DNA of 64,000 nucleotides from CBDFKB01 sp965248715 (GTDB taxonomy: Bacteria; Pseudomonadota; Alphaproteobacteria; Rhizobiales; Rhizobiaceae). Within the stretch, counting starts at the first letter, position 1. Each line of letters begins with the position of its first letter. The stretch is taken from contig CBDFKB010000008.1 of the NCBI GenBank assembly GCA_965248715.1, positions 1,054,001 to 1,118,000 on the forward strand. Direction: 5' to 3'. Below, piece by piece: positions 45,608 to 56,118 of this stretch. Made by a program: the position numbers and the translations under genes. A model generated the notes under the pieces. That model saw only the letters and a program-made list of their open reading frames with translations. It had not been told where the DNA came from and made no database searches.

Positions 45608-45724
45608 CGGATTTCTCTTTTTGAAACGGAAGTTCCTGCACGCCATGTGCCGCGATGGCTGGCTGGCTGTCAATGTATCAGTTATGCCGCGACATTGCGC
45701 TTGAACGGCGCCAGCGTGGTGTTA

Positions 45725-47385
<1,661 letters not shown>

Positions 47386-47389
<4 letters not shown>

Positions 47390-47808
47390 GATTGACTCCC
47401 TCCCTGCGACGGGCCGGATGACCTATCATTGCTCTTTGCTGGTTGTGACCTGGACTTGTCATTGAAGTCTAACACATCGGGTGTTGTCGCGGCGATAAAC
47501 TCGCCAATTTCTGGATTCTGCCCACAGGCGCCATCGTTCTGGATGAAGTTCTGGTTTGGGTCACGGTTGGCGTCTACTGCCTGCTGGACGGGGTGCAACC
47601 CAAGTCCTAGATCGACCCACGCGACTTGTATGCTCCAAAGCGTTCTAACAAATTCGATTTTTTGGTCATAGGAGAGATCACTATTCTCCAGGTAACCAAG
47701 GTATAGCTCCCAATCGATGGTCAGCGCCGGACGGGCCGAAGCGGCAATCTCGGTATCCGTGGATGGTTGTTTTGATTCGGTGTCTTTTATGCCATTGTCC
47801 ACGTTCAA
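47386..47808 (-). CDS. Small conserved partner of the serine recombinase
   Basis: The 140-residue protein is mostly polar, with a central segment WELYLGYLENSDLSYDQKIEF and VTLWSIQVAWVDLGLGLHPVQQ. I recall similar short proteins placed directly before recombinases of this class in alphaproteobacteria. Its function is unknown. The four-base overlap with the recombinase gene suggests that the two are made together. It might be a directionality factor, but this is only inference from its place. Confidence 0.7.
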
Positions 47809-48075
47809 TCTCCGGTTTGGTGTTTTGATCTCCTTTTTTTCTCGTTCGAATAAAAAGAGAACACTTTAGGCATATATTCCTAGTATTGCAAGTAAAAACG
47901 GCGTACTATTCTTTCGTATTTCCGGGTGTTTCAGTAATAATATGAGTGCAACCTCTTTGTACGGTCGCGATCTCGCAAGAGGCCAGCCGCTGTTTTTTAC
48001 ATTCGCTGCTTGTCAAAAAAACATCAGGAGATCATGCTCATAGACTGGTTCGCTGGCTGTGGCGTTGATATTTAT

Positions 48076-48178
48076 TCTAGTGCGCGTCACCCAAAAGTGG
48101 GTACCGGTTTTGGAAAAAATGACACGCATAAATAAAGAGATAGCGCGACGAAGCTACTCCAACGCTTGGTGACAAGCC
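48076..48178. repeat. RIME-like intergenic repeat
   Basis: This copy lies in the ~560-bp gap 47809-48368 between the recombinase unit and the coupling-protein operon. The repeat therefore also entered the mobile element. The rest of the gap holds a short stretch on the minus strand (about 48240-48305) that starts MAITNPGSCPACRKQF and runs into the repeat. This may be a gene remnant with a CxxC pair, but I cannot call it. Confidence 0.8.
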
Positions 48179-48368
48179 TCGCTTGCCCAGACTTTGCCAA
48201 CCCAGACTTTGCCAGCCTAGAATTGGTTTGCGCAATCACCGTCCCATCCTCCTGTTTGAATTGTTTGCGGCAGGCCGGACATGAACCAGGGTTGGTAATT
48301 GCCATCGATTGCCCGGTGCTGGTTTCGTCATGGGGTTTTTGGTGAAGAAGAACCCCACTTGCCGATCC

Positions 48369-49019
48369 TCATGCTTGCGAAGGCTGGCGGGAGCGGGAAT
48401 AGGATTTTGCTTCGCGCCGTTGTTTTTGTTCGGCATCAATTTGCGGACGGAAATATTTTTCATCCAGTTCCTTGCCCCATTCGCGCAATTCGCGGCCTTC
48501 GGTATCCTTGAAGGTTTCAGCCATCAGCTTCTTGGCGCCGGTATCCGTGACATTGAGTTCTATGGCCAACTCACCAGCTTGGTGAGCATAGGCGCGATGG
48601 AAGGTCATCTTGTTTCCCTCTTCCACCATTTTCCCCACTTCGTTTACTGCCCGGGTGACTTTCTGCTTCTTGGCCTTTGCCAGACCCTTTACAAGTCCCT
48701 TTTCGCTGTCAAACAGCTTCTGTTCGTTTTCCGTCAAGGCCTCACGCATCTGGTTCATGGTGACGCCGGTGCGGGTTTTGAACAGATCACGAAGGGTGGA
48801 GTCCGCCTTCATGATGTCGAAACGCTCGGTGCGGGCATAGGCATTGGCAAAATCATTGAGGCAATCTTTGAAAGCACCGGTTTCCTTGATCCGGCGCTCG
48901 ATAATGCCTGTAATCGCCATGGCATCACCAAACTGGCGCTCGGAAAGCAGTCGTCCAGAAAAGCTTTCGCGGGCCTCACCAATGCGTTTCATTTCATCAG
49001 GGTTGTATAGGACATTCAT
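48369..49019 (-). CDS. Conserved element protein, unknown
   Basis: The 216-residue soluble protein is helical and charged, with segments SFSGRLLSERQFGDAMAITG, RFDIMKADSTLRDLFKTRTG, and HRAYAHQAGELAIELNVT. I know this kind of protein from alphaproteobacterial integrated elements but not its function. It is the last gene of the coupling-protein operon, after an 84-bp gap that carries a copy of the 39-bp hairpin unit. It may be a mobilisation accessory protein. Confidence 0.6.
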   Translation of the reverse strand: MNVLYNPDEMKRIGEARESFSGRLLSERQFGDAMAITGIIERRIKETGAFKDCLNDFANAYARTERFDIMKADSTLRDLFKTRTGVTMNQMREALTENEQKLFDSEKGLVKGLAKAKKQKVTRAVNEVGKMVEEGNKMTFHRAYAHQAGELAIELNVTDTGAKKLMAETFKDTEGRELREWGKELDEKYFRPQIDAEQKQRREAKSYSRSRQPSQA

Positions 49020-49035
49020 CGGTTTTCTCCTTTTG

Positions 49036-49074
49036 GTTTCCCTGTCGCGCTTGCGCGCTCCCCGCCTCTTGTTT
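49036..49074 (-). repeat. 39-bp hairpin unit, copy 1
   Basis: On the minus strand this reads AAACAAGAGGCGGGGAG, a GCGCGCAAGCGC stem-loop, then GACAGGGAAA. The same framed unit occurs at 56722-56799 (two copies) and 60031-60108 (two copies). Here it lies between two operon genes. Confidence 0.75.
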
Positions 49075-49103
49075 GAGGTTGCTTGGGGTCATCACTCAGT
49101 TAC

Positions 49104-49595
49104 TCAATCACTCATGGATTGGGCCCGGCGGCGCTCAGGGCTTTCACGCCGCGATTGCGTTTTTCGCCGTTCTGTCGTTTGCTTGAAACTCTCAAAGTAT
49201 TTTTTGCGCTGGGATGATTTTTCGAGGAAAGACCTGCTGTCTTTCATCTCCTGACCGTCCAGCCGATCCATCGATTGCTGATGATCGAGGCGGACGTTGA
49301 GTTGAGCCTGGCGGCCCAGATCATGTTTGTTGAAACGGTCAATGCCGAAGGTACGCGGTTTTAATTCCGGCGTTTTTGCGCCAGCCCGGTTGAGTAGGCG
49401 GCGATAGGCGATCTGAACACGGGTTTTATATTCGTGGGCGTAGAGTTGCTCGCTCGTCGTGCGCTGGCGATCATGTTTATCCTTGATCCGAATAAAGTCC
49501 TTTTTCTCCTGACCTTTCAGCAAGGCACGACCGTTACGGCGCAGTTGCTTGAGTTGCAGTGCCAAATTGATTTTCTTGAGATTGTCTGTGGTCAT
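49104..49595 (-). CDS. Basic, helical element protein, unknown
   Basis: A 163-residue, highly charged protein with many Lys and Arg, especially in the last 30 residues (RRKTQSRRESPERRRAQ). The first half has LKQLRRNGRALLKGQEKKDFIRIKD, which suggests a coiled or DNA-binding helix. It has no TM segment. The ATG at 49595 is five bases after the previous stop. I do not recognise the family. It is part of the coupling-protein operon and may bind DNA. Confidence 0.6.
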   Translation of the reverse strand: MTTDNLKKINLALQLKQLRRNGRALLKGQEKKDFIRIKDKHDRQRTTSEQLYAHEYKTRVQIAYRRLLNRAGAKTPELKPRTFGIDRFNKHDLGRQAQLNVRLDHQQSMDRLDGQEMKDSRSFLEKSSQRKKYFESFKQTTERRKTQSRRESPERRRAQSMSD

Positions 49596-49599
49596 GGCG

Positions 49600-49866
49600 T
49601 TATCCGTTTGCACGGCCTCCCCCATCTTGATGATCTTTGCGGAAGATGATCCAGCTACAGCGGCCGTTTGTAGGAATGGTGGTGAACGACCCATTGGGAC
49701 CGATGAAGGTACAGCGCGTGTAGGTACGATTGGCCCAGGGATCGTAGCCCTGGCCTTCATCAACCCAGGAATAGGACCAGATAAAATGCGGAAGCCCGAA
49801 AACCAGATAGGTCAGATAGACCGCCGCCGGAATGAAAATCCACCACAAGAAGCGCATCACTCTCAT
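49600..49866 (-). CDS. Small membrane-anchored protein of the operon
   Basis: The 88-residue protein has one TM helix (FLWWIFIPAAVYLTYLVFGL) and then a short exposed domain with YDPWANRTYTRCTFIGPNG and GRCSWIIF, with two Cys. Similar proteins accompany coupling-type ATPases in alphaproteobacterial elements, as far as I recall. It overlaps the coupling-protein gene by four bases. Function is unknown. Confidence 0.65.
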   Translation of the reverse strand: MRVMRFLWWIFIPAAVYLTYLVFGLPHFIWSYSWVDEGQGYDPWANRTYTRCTFIGPNGSFTTIPTNGRCSWIIFRKDHQDGGGRANG

Positions 49867-51263
49867 TGGATGACTCCAATGTTTGCTGGGGGGCTGGTTG
49901 GCAATGTCACTTTCGGATCGGGCGGCAGAACCTGATTGTCTTCCAGAGGGTTTGGTCCAAGGTCAAAGCAAGTCGGCGCGATCTGGTTTTGTCGCAGCTT
50001 GCGGCACTTGAGCCAGCCAAAACCCTTGATAAACAAAAGCTGATAGGCCGGATCGAGATTGACCAACTCGGTCGGTGTCATCACCGGCTGTTTGCCGGTA
50101 CTGAGACTACCGCAGATACCAAGCTGTTTGGGATTGATGTTCAGCGATTGGGAAACGGTGATTTCCTCTCCCATCAGTTTGGAGATTTTTTCAGCATCGT
50201 CAGGACTGATCGCGAGGTATTGAATGACCGCGCAATTATCCATCAACACGGCCAATTCCTGCTTGCCGTATTGCCGCTCGATGTCCAAAAGTGTCTGCGT
50301 GATGTAAATGCTGGAGGTCTGGTAACTTCTTTGTATTGTCACCAGATCGACGCTGTATTTTTGCGGGCTGTTGCACATTTCGTCGATGACATTAATCAGC
50401 CGACCGCCGCGCCCGGACATTTGGGCGTCCATGAAGGATTGCTGATGCAGGGCTGCATGAACGCCAACCTGTTTGGCGTGGCGTTGCGGCAGCACATCAA
50501 AGATCATCCAACCATCGCGACACAATTCTTCATGGGTGATGGTAGCGCTCGCACCGGCTTTGTTGAGCACCGATCCTGGCTCGTAAATCTGCAATGGCGT
50601 CAAGGCCGCCTGCATATGTTTGAAATAGGATTCCGGTTCCCGGTCCTCCATATCAAGGGATAGTTGCGCACGGGCCTTTAGGGCCGGAGAACCTTCATGG
50701 ATGGCGTTCTCCCGCATCAGCCGCCATGTGGTTGGATCGGCCATGGTTTCATAAAGAACACCGGGGGTCAGGTGATCGCCGAGAAATTCCAAGCCGCCCA
50801 GAATGCCAAGATGTATTTTTTGTCGCGGCGATTCTCTAAAATGCCAATTGCGACCGCCGTCATTCACTTCGGGGATAATGTTCAGCGTTGTGTTATTGAT
50901 GGTGAATGTAAGGGTTTCGGGGCTGTGTTTTGCAGCCGAAATAACCGCGCCAAGAGCGTTCACTTCCAGTCGGTCTTCATTGTCGAAGCCGTAAACGCCC
51001 ATGTCATCAATACAGCCGAATATCCTATCATATTTCTTGGCCACCGGGCGGAACTGGGCATAGACCTCCCCGTCCTTATGATCGACGGTTTTCACCGCCA
51101 CATCGGGGTAGGCAATAAGTGCCTGATTGGTTGTCGTGACGGTGGTGGTCGTCTTCCACGCTCCGCTTGGGCCAACCACCAGACGCGATAGATTGGGAAA
51201 GGGATCGACAACAAGTTTACCGCTGTCCATCAACCCCAAAGGCAAGGTGAGGTCATTTGGCAT
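49863..51263 (-). CDS. VirD4/TraG-like coupling ATPase
   Basis: The 466-residue ATPase has Walker A GPSGAWKT at 31-38 and Walker B around RLINVIDEMCN near residue 290. The usual GSGK form of the P-loop is altered to GAWK. Later features are LLDIERQYGKQELAVLMDNCAVI, where coupling proteins have a conserved QSxxQ/MDNC-type region, and GEEITVSQS. It has no N-terminal TM helices, unlike classical VirD4, but small membrane proteins are encoded upstream in the same operon. Coupling proteins bring DNA to a secretion channel. The start overlaps the upstream gene by 11 bases. Confidence 0.78.
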   Translation of the reverse strand: MPNDLTLPLGLMDSGKLVVDPFPNLSRLVVGPSGAWKTTTTVTTTNQALIAYPDVAVKTVDHKDGEVYAQFRPVAKKYDRIFGCIDDMGVYGFDNEDRLEVNALGAVISAAKHSPETLTFTINNTTLNIIPEVNDGGRNWHFRESPRQKIHLGILGGLEFLGDHLTPGVLYETMADPTTWRLMRENAIHEGSPALKARAQLSLDMEDREPESYFKHMQAALTPLQIYEPGSVLNKAGASATITHEELCRDGWMIFDVLPQRHAKQVGVHAALHQQSFMDAQMSGRGGRLINVIDEMCNSPQKYSVDLVTIQRSYQTSSIYITQTLLDIERQYGKQELAVLMDNCAVIQYLAISPDDAEKISKLMGEEITVSQSLNINPKQLGICGSLSTGKQPVMTPTELVNLDPAYQLLFIKGFGWLKCRKLRQNQIAPTCFDLGPNPLEDNQVLPPDPKVTLPTSPPANIGVIQ

Positions 51264-51567
51264 CTTTGATCACGCCCTTTTCCGTCAGAAAATCTTCTGT
51301 AGGGAGCGTGGAGGATTTGACCTCATTGCCCTTGGCCAGGAATTCTTTCTGGTCACCTTCGAATTCACGGATGTCGGTGATTTGCCGAAGTGCATTGATG
51401 GCAAGGGCAACAGCGGCCATGCCTGTAAAAACGCTCAACAGGCCAAAGCCGTACCACTTGGCGTTGGTTGGCCAGATCCCGTAGGAAACCACCCCAAGAA
51501 TAACCGCGTAGGCCAGCTTTGCGTTAATAGCGACAATGGCGCTTTTGGAAGGCTTGAAGGTTTTCAT
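51253..51567 (-). CDS. Two-helix membrane protein of the operon
   Basis: The 104-residue protein has two TM helices (AKLAYAVILGVVSYGIW and GFGLLSVFTGMAAVALAINAL) and a charged cytoplasmic tail. It lies directly before the coupling ATPase and overlaps it. It could serve as the missing membrane anchor of that ATPase, but this is an inference. I do not recognise the family. Confidence 0.65.
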   Translation of the reverse strand: MKTFKPSKSAIVAINAKLAYAVILGVVSYGIWPTNAKWYGFGLLSVFTGMAAVALAINALRQITDIREFEGDQKEFLAKGNEVKSSTLPTEDFLTEKGVIKDAK

Positions 51568-51947
51568 GTGACTTTTCCCCCGTGGGGGTCTTGCAGTTTT
51601 CCGGCAATCTGCAACCGCACCGCATTGAGCGCCGCATAGCGACCCCAGATCACATCCCCAAGCTCATTGCCGCTCAACTCACGGGACAGCAGTTTCAATT
51701 GCCCCACTTGAGTTCCGGCAATCAGGGTCAGGGCACAAATGCCAGCCATGGCAAGAATTTCGGCTGGATAGAGCAAATCGGAAAACGCCGCGCAGAAAGT
51801 GGCAAGTCCGGTGACGGTCAGGATTGAACTGGGCAGAAACACCCGGCGCACTGAGACGACAGAAATCCTGTCGAGCAAATAGCTATCCCGGTGGGTCGAG
51901 ACCGCCTTGTCGGTTACGGTGATGGTGCCAATTATCGCGACGGTCAT
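51564..51947 (-). CDS. Membrane protein with two helices, unknown
   Basis: The 127-residue protein starts with a soluble stretch (TVTDKAVSTHRDSYLLDRIS), followed by two hydrophobic helices (~36-80) and a soluble tail with LKLLSRELSGNELGDVIW. It overlaps the next gene by four bases. Function unknown. Confidence 0.65.
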   Translation of the reverse strand: MTVAIIGTITVTDKAVSTHRDSYLLDRISVVSVRRVFLPSSILTVTGLATFCAAFSDLLYPAEILAMAGICALTLIAGTQVGQLKLLSRELSGNELGDVIWGRYAALNAVRLQIAGKLQDPHGGKVT

Positions 51948-52498
51948 TTGCTGCCACCTTTTGCAGCACAGCGCGGCGCATTCAGCGCGCTGATCAATTC
52001 AGGCTTCAGATTGTTCTTGAGTGCGGCAGAGCTGATCAGCCTGATCGAGCCGGCATAAAGCGCAAGCGGTGTGCGGTTACGCTCAATCGCCAGCGATACA
52101 GCGCATGAACATTGCGATGCCGACTGCGATACCGCAAAAGACAAACGCCTTTCCTGCAATTCATTTCTTTGCCGTTGAATGTTGTTCAACTGATCCAGCA
52201 TCGGCAGCTTGAATTCTGGATTACCATGGTTGCGGCATACCGCCTCCATGCCTGGAAACAACGCCCCAAGCGTCGATTGGCAATCGAGCTTTGGTGTAAA
52301 CACCGGTTCAGGCTTTTCCAGCGCCAGTTGCGCGCTGATCAAGGCCTGGCATTGGCCATCCCAATTCGAGCGCTCCACTAATCTTGCGCCAATAACCGGC
52401 CCGGCCACAAAGAACGCCGCAGCGCCATAAACAAGAACGCCAAACGCCAGTCCCCCGCCAAGCGGCAATCCGCCAGCATCAATTGGCATGGCGGCCAC
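51944..52498 (-). CDS. Membrane-anchored protein with Cys residues, unknown
   Basis: The 184-residue protein has one TM helix near the N-terminus (GGLAFGVLVYGAAAFFVAGPVIG) and then a probably periplasmic part with seven Cys (QCQ, DCQ, VCR, QCSC, RCAA), which could form disulfides. It overlaps the gene before it by 20 bases. I do not know the family. Confidence 0.62.
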   Translation of the reverse strand: MAAMPIDAGGLPLGGGLAFGVLVYGAAAFFVAGPVIGARLVERSNWDGQCQALISAQLALEKPEPVFTPKLDCQSTLGALFPGMEAVCRNHGNPEFKLPMLDQLNNIQRQRNELQERRLSFAVSQSASQCSCAVSLAIERNRTPLALYAGSIRLISSAALKNNLKPELISALNAPRCAAKGGSK

Positions 52499-53759
52499 CG
52501 TTTAGATTTTTACGGGTATTTTTCGCTTGCCGGCGCTTACGGTTACCTGAAGTCTGGCCGCAATTACCACGCCCAGCACCGTTGAGCGTTGCCCTGGCCG
52601 CAGTGGCCACAGCTGATTGTGTGGATTGAGAGTATTGAGCGGCCTGATCCTGCAGGCGGATTAAGAACCAGAAGGTGTAGAGCCACAACGCCAGCGGAAA
52701 GATGCCTTCCGCCACCCAGATGACGCCTGCCACCGCAATGAAATTGCCGATAAAGGCAAAGGTCGTGGTAATCCCCGCCTTGGCCGGAAACTGCGGTCTT
52801 TTGGTGTCAACGATATCAAGCGTGGCAAGAACGGTAGTAATGGCCGTGCCATGTTTTGCCAAAAGCCGGTTGACCGCCTGTGTTGTCTTCGCACGACCAG
52901 GAATATTGACACCTGATTTCAATTCCCCGCCATAAGCAGATAAAAGTGTAACAGGCATCGCCTCATGAAGCGCTGTTATCGCCTGACCGATGTGGGCATC
53001 AATCCTGACCAGTTCCTGGCGGCGTTTGGCGATAGATTGATCGCCTCGGTCTAAAACCGTTTGGTAGTCGCCAACCAGTTTGTTGATCCTGGCAATGGTT
53101 GCGGCATGAAGCTGCGCACCTTCTTCCACCTGTTTGGCGATATCACCGCCGCGTGCGGCCTTTTCCTCCAATACCCTTGTAATAGGACCGCGCCCGCCAT
53201 TGCCACGACCCGACAAACATGAAGTCCGTGCCTCACATTCGCCATGATGAAATAAATCATCTTTCGCCGCGCGGATGACCGGCACGATACGTTTGGACTT
53301 CGATGCCTGTTTGTTTTGTGCTTCGATATAAAGAACCAGCGCCCGTCCATAATTGTCCAGTTGCAGATAGCGCACATCGCCCAAGACAATACCGGCATAG
53401 GTAAAGGCCCACAAACAGGCGCCTACCGCCAGCATCGACAGCACACTGAATATACCGGCGCTGACAATTCCGGAGGCCGCAAGCTCCGTTCCCCAGTCGA
53501 CGGCAAAGCGGTTGATGCAGTAGGAGACCAACCCCACAACCACACCGACCATCACAGCTTTGGCGATATCGGAAAACCCGCTGCCACTTTGCAGGTTGAG
53601 CATCGCCCAAATCGCCAAGCCGCCGGCAAAGACGGGAAGGATGACAAGGATCATACGGTAATAGGGCGGTATCTGTTTTTTGGCCACTTTGCCCGGCGGG
53701 TTTTGAGCCGGATCAATGGGCAGTGTCCTCGTGCGATCAATCGGCGTCATGGCGATCAT
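52479..53759 (-). CDS. Large membrane protein of the operon, unknown
   Basis: The 426-residue protein has three TM helices near 36-55, 68-88 and 93-118, a soluble, helix-rich loop (~120-325) with a Cys pair (GECEARTSCLSGRG), and two more TM helices near 332-375. The C-terminal ~50 residues are basic. The start overlaps the stop of a 53-residue gene as ATGA. It may be the main membrane component of a transfer apparatus. I do not recognise a VirB or TraA-type family. Confidence 0.65.
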   Translation of the reverse strand: MIAMTPIDRTRTLPIDPAQNPPGKVAKKQIPPYYRMILVILPVFAGGLAIWAMLNLQSGSGFSDIAKAVMVGVVVGLVSYCINRFAVDWGTELAASGIVSAGIFSVLSMLAVGACLWAFTYAGIVLGDVRYLQLDNYGRALVLYIEAQNKQASKSKRIVPVIRAAKDDLFHHGECEARTSCLSGRGNGGRGPITRVLEEKAARGGDIAKQVEEGAQLHAATIARINKLVGDYQTVLDRGDQSIAKRRQELVRIDAHIGQAITALHEAMPVTLLSAYGGELKSGVNIPGRAKTTQAVNRLLAKHGTAITTVLATLDIVDTKRPQFPAKAGITTTFAFIGNFIAVAGVIWVAEGIFPLALWLYTFWFLIRLQDQAAQYSQSTQSAVATAARATLNGAGRGNCGQTSGNRKRRQAKNTRKNLNGGRHAN

Positions 53760-53917
53760 CCTTTTGATTGGTGGCGGTGAGGTGGGTAGCGGTGCTCGCG
53801 GTAATCAGGTCGTAGGATCGATTTAAGTTCTGAGTTCGTGTTGTTTCCACGCACCGGAGCCGCGATAGTTCTCGCGCTATGGCCCAATTCGTTTTCAAAA
53901 TTATTCTTGCTGGACAT
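53756..53917 (-). CDS. 53-residue leader protein of the operon
   Basis: The frame starts MSSKNNFENELGHS and ends HQSKG. Its stop overlaps the ATG of the next gene (ATGA), the same junction type as the rest of the operon, and AGG lies five bases before its start. The coupling makes it a likely first gene, although it is short. It is hydrophilic and has no known motif. Confidence 0.5.
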   Translation of the reverse strand: MSSKNNFENELGHSARTIAAPVRGNNTNSELKSILRPDYREHRYPPHRHQSKG

Positions 53918-54036
53918 TTACCTGGCTGCCTGAAGTTAGATGTGCTGTGCCGGTACCAAATGTCACAAAGCCCTAATTGGCTGTGTTACTGCCAGGGCAA
54001 GAATTCAGTAATGAATTACCGACGGGAGAAGCGAGC

Positions 54037-54858
54037 GTGCCTATGAAAGCGGCCTGGATCGTTGATTGGCGCCAGACAACAAACGCCGAGCGCCGTTGTC
54101 TATTTGCCGCCCTGGACCGTATCCGCCGAGCGCGCGAGATTGACTGGCCAGACGTTTGGCGCGAGGCGTTCGGCCCCGACCACGGTCTTGGCGATGGTTA
54201 TGAGGAAAATTGCCGGAAGGGCGCTATGGGTAGGCCGCGCGCGGCACGATTGTTCGAGTGGGTTTTGACCTACAATCGAGCCGAGGCTGAGGCGGCCGAA
54301 GACGCTGTCCTGAGATTGCGATTGGACGAAACAGACGACGCGGAGCGGCAAATCCGGTGGGAAGATTACATCCGGCGGGTTGGCATATTTTCTAACATCG
54401 ATCTGTTGCCGGCGCCTGACGAACCAAGAAGTCTAATTGCGCTGACCCGTGCTGAGCCCCGCGAGCTTGGCACGGTGAGGCTCGGCGAGAGGTTTCGCTT
54501 TAAATTACATTGTTCGCGTTCGGGGTTCCTGGCGATCCTTATGAGTTATCGTCATCATTGGTATCTTTTGGAACCGGCAGAGCGGATGTCTTTTGTTTCA
54601 ATACCGGCGCCTGGCACGATCATTGTGCCACCACCTGAAGGCCAAGGGTTTGGCGACGCGCTATGCGAGGAAACCGATCCTGGCAAGCACCGTTTTGTTT
54701 TCGTGTTCGCTCCCGGCCGCAATTTTCTCGCGATCCTTGATGGCAGGGTTCCGGGGATAAGCATCGCAGATTGCGATCTCGACGAACTCGCGAAAACACT
54801 CTCATCCCTCGCCGAAAATGTCCTTATTTATAGGTGCTCGATCATAGTCACGTCATAA
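54037..54858 (+). CDS. Protein with DUF4384-like region
   Basis: The 273-residue protein has no TM segment. Residues ~145-245 (ELGTVRLGERFRFKLHCSRSG, LLEPAERMSFVSIPAPGT, GKHRFVFVF) resemble the DUF4384 fold, in which a beta-sandwich follows a regulatory domain. The N-terminal half has WRQTTNAERRCLFAALDRIRRA and is unknown. Proteins with DUF4384 often accompany peptidase or signalling domains. It is divergent from the coupling-protein operon and convergent with the metallopeptidase gene, overlapping it by 11 bases at the 3' ends. The start at GTG 54037 follows GGGAGAAGC. ATG 54043 is an alternative. Confidence 0.55.
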   Translation: MPMKAAWIVDWRQTTNAERRCLFAALDRIRRAREIDWPDVWREAFGPDHGLGDGYEENCRKGAMGRPRAARLFEWVLTYNRAEAEAAEDAVLRLRLDETDDAERQIRWEDYIRRVGIFSNIDLLPAPDEPRSLIALTRAEPRELGTVRLGERFRFKLHCSRSGFLAILMSYRHHWYLLEPAERMSFVSIPAPGTIIVPPPEGQGFGDALCEETDPGKHRFVFVFAPGRNFLAILDGRVPGISIADCDLDELAKTLSSLAENVLIYRCSIIVTS

Positions 54859-56032
54859 GCGTCACGGGCCGGTCGGGGCCGGTGAAATATGCATGGCGAT
54901 CAAGCATAGGCCGTAGGGTTTCTATCTCGTCAGCGTAGCGCGTCAACTCGGCCTGGAGTTGCGGATTCTCAATATCCTCATACAATTTCGATGCAGCGTA
55001 TTTCGGCTGGATCGCGCACTGGATGGCATCAAATGCGTAGATCGCCTCCTGATTGAGTCCAGCATAGTTTGCGACAAGCGGATCAAGGTTCGAGGCTCCG
55101 ATCCGAAATAGATGATGAAGGCGTAAATAGGGTGGCGGATGGCTCGGCTCATCACTGCTGCCGAGATATGCTTGAAACGCTTCGAAAAGCCAACTCATGG
55201 CATAGCTCGCAAACAGCGCGAGCTTCAAACGAAGCCGAAGGTCTAGGGCGCGAATTCCTTCAATATTCTCAAGCCCGTCAGTCTGAATCCGCGTGCACGC
55301 CCAAAAGGACGACTGATCGGCATCGAATTCAAGAGCCTGCAATACGCGCGCGCATTGCGCTGTGGTCATAACCGGCGGCTTGATCCGGCCAATAATAGGC
55401 AGAGGCTCGGCTATTTCGCACAATCGAAGCGCGATCCGCCGTTTGCGCACATATCCGATGTGCCCAAGAATTGCGTGTGAGAACTCGTGCATCCACGCCG
55501 CCCGGCTCATGAGCAAGGCGAGGTAACGCGCAAACGCAACGCGAACCGGGCATTGTGGAATGACGTGTTCGGCGTGCTCAGGCGTAACCCGTCCACCTAA
55601 CCGCGTGAACCCGATCAGCCAGAGGCCCGGCGGATAGTCATTTAGAGGTTCCGGCGAGTGTTCCATGCCCGGATCGCCAATCTCGGGAAAGAACCGAGCC
55701 TGCGTAAAGCAGAAAGCCGAAAATTCCTCGATAGCACCGTGCAGAGCGACATGCATGCCGAGTATGAAATGACTTTCGAATTGGTCAGCAAAGGCATTTG
55801 GTGAATAAGATTCTAGATAGCCGGCTGCCATACGAAAAGATTGCCCGCTAATGTTTTTTGCCTCACTCGACCAAAGAGTACGTTCGACAAAAGAGTTCAA
55901 CGATGGGCTAAATAGCGCGCCCGTATCGGTGTCTTCTTCGACGCGGTAGTGTGGAGAGCGAATGTGCTCGGTTGCATACCGATCAAACAATTCTGACGCT
56001 TCGTCAGCCTTTTCATTGTTATCATTTTGCAT
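54848..56032 (-). CDS. HExxH zinc metallopeptidase, unknown family
   Basis: The 394-residue protein has a clear gluzincin motif, HEFSH (residues 182-186, in WMHEFSHAILGH), and a third-ligand candidate Glu235 in EFDAD. The spacing (~50 residues) fits a zinc peptidase. The flanking parts are helical, with no TM or signal, so it acts in the cytoplasm. The pattern recalls U49/Lit-type peptidases that cut EF-Tu in phage exclusion, but similarity by eye is limited to the motif. It is convergent with the DUF4384-like gene. I chose the ATG at 56032; one at 56170 is in frame. Confidence 0.65.
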   Translation of the reverse strand: MQNDNNEKADEASELFDRYATEHIRSPHYRVEEDTDTGALFSPSLNSFVERTLWSSEAKNISGQSFRMAAGYLESYSPNAFADQFESHFILGMHVALHGAIEEFSAFCFTQARFFPEIGDPGMEHSPEPLNDYPPGLWLIGFTRLGGRVTPEHAEHVIPQCPVRVAFARYLALLMSRAAWMHEFSHAILGHIGYVRKRRIALRLCEIAEPLPIIGRIKPPVMTTAQCARVLQALEFDADQSSFWACTRIQTDGLENIEGIRALDLRLRLKLALFASYAMSWLFEAFQAYLGSSDEPSHPPPYLRLHHLFRIGASNLDPLVANYAGLNQEAIYAFDAIQCAIQPKYAASKLYEDIENPQLQAELTRYADEIETLRPMLDRHAYFTGPDRPVTLMT

Positions 56033-56118
56033 CGCGACACTCGAAAAATTGGTACAGCACCCATCCCCAGCGCTAAAGACCGTAAGAACGAACAATTGTC
56101 TCTGACTTTTTTTTTGTA

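Noticed and set aside
48369..53917. Relaxase or VirB-type genes in the coupling-protein operon
   Set aside because: I looked for HUH or MOB motifs and for a VirB4/VirB11-type second ATPase and saw none, so I do not call a conjugation system.
53760..53976. oriT in the divergent gap
   Set aside because: No nic-like inverted repeat could be recognised. The stretch is mostly the 53-residue gene and promoter sequence.
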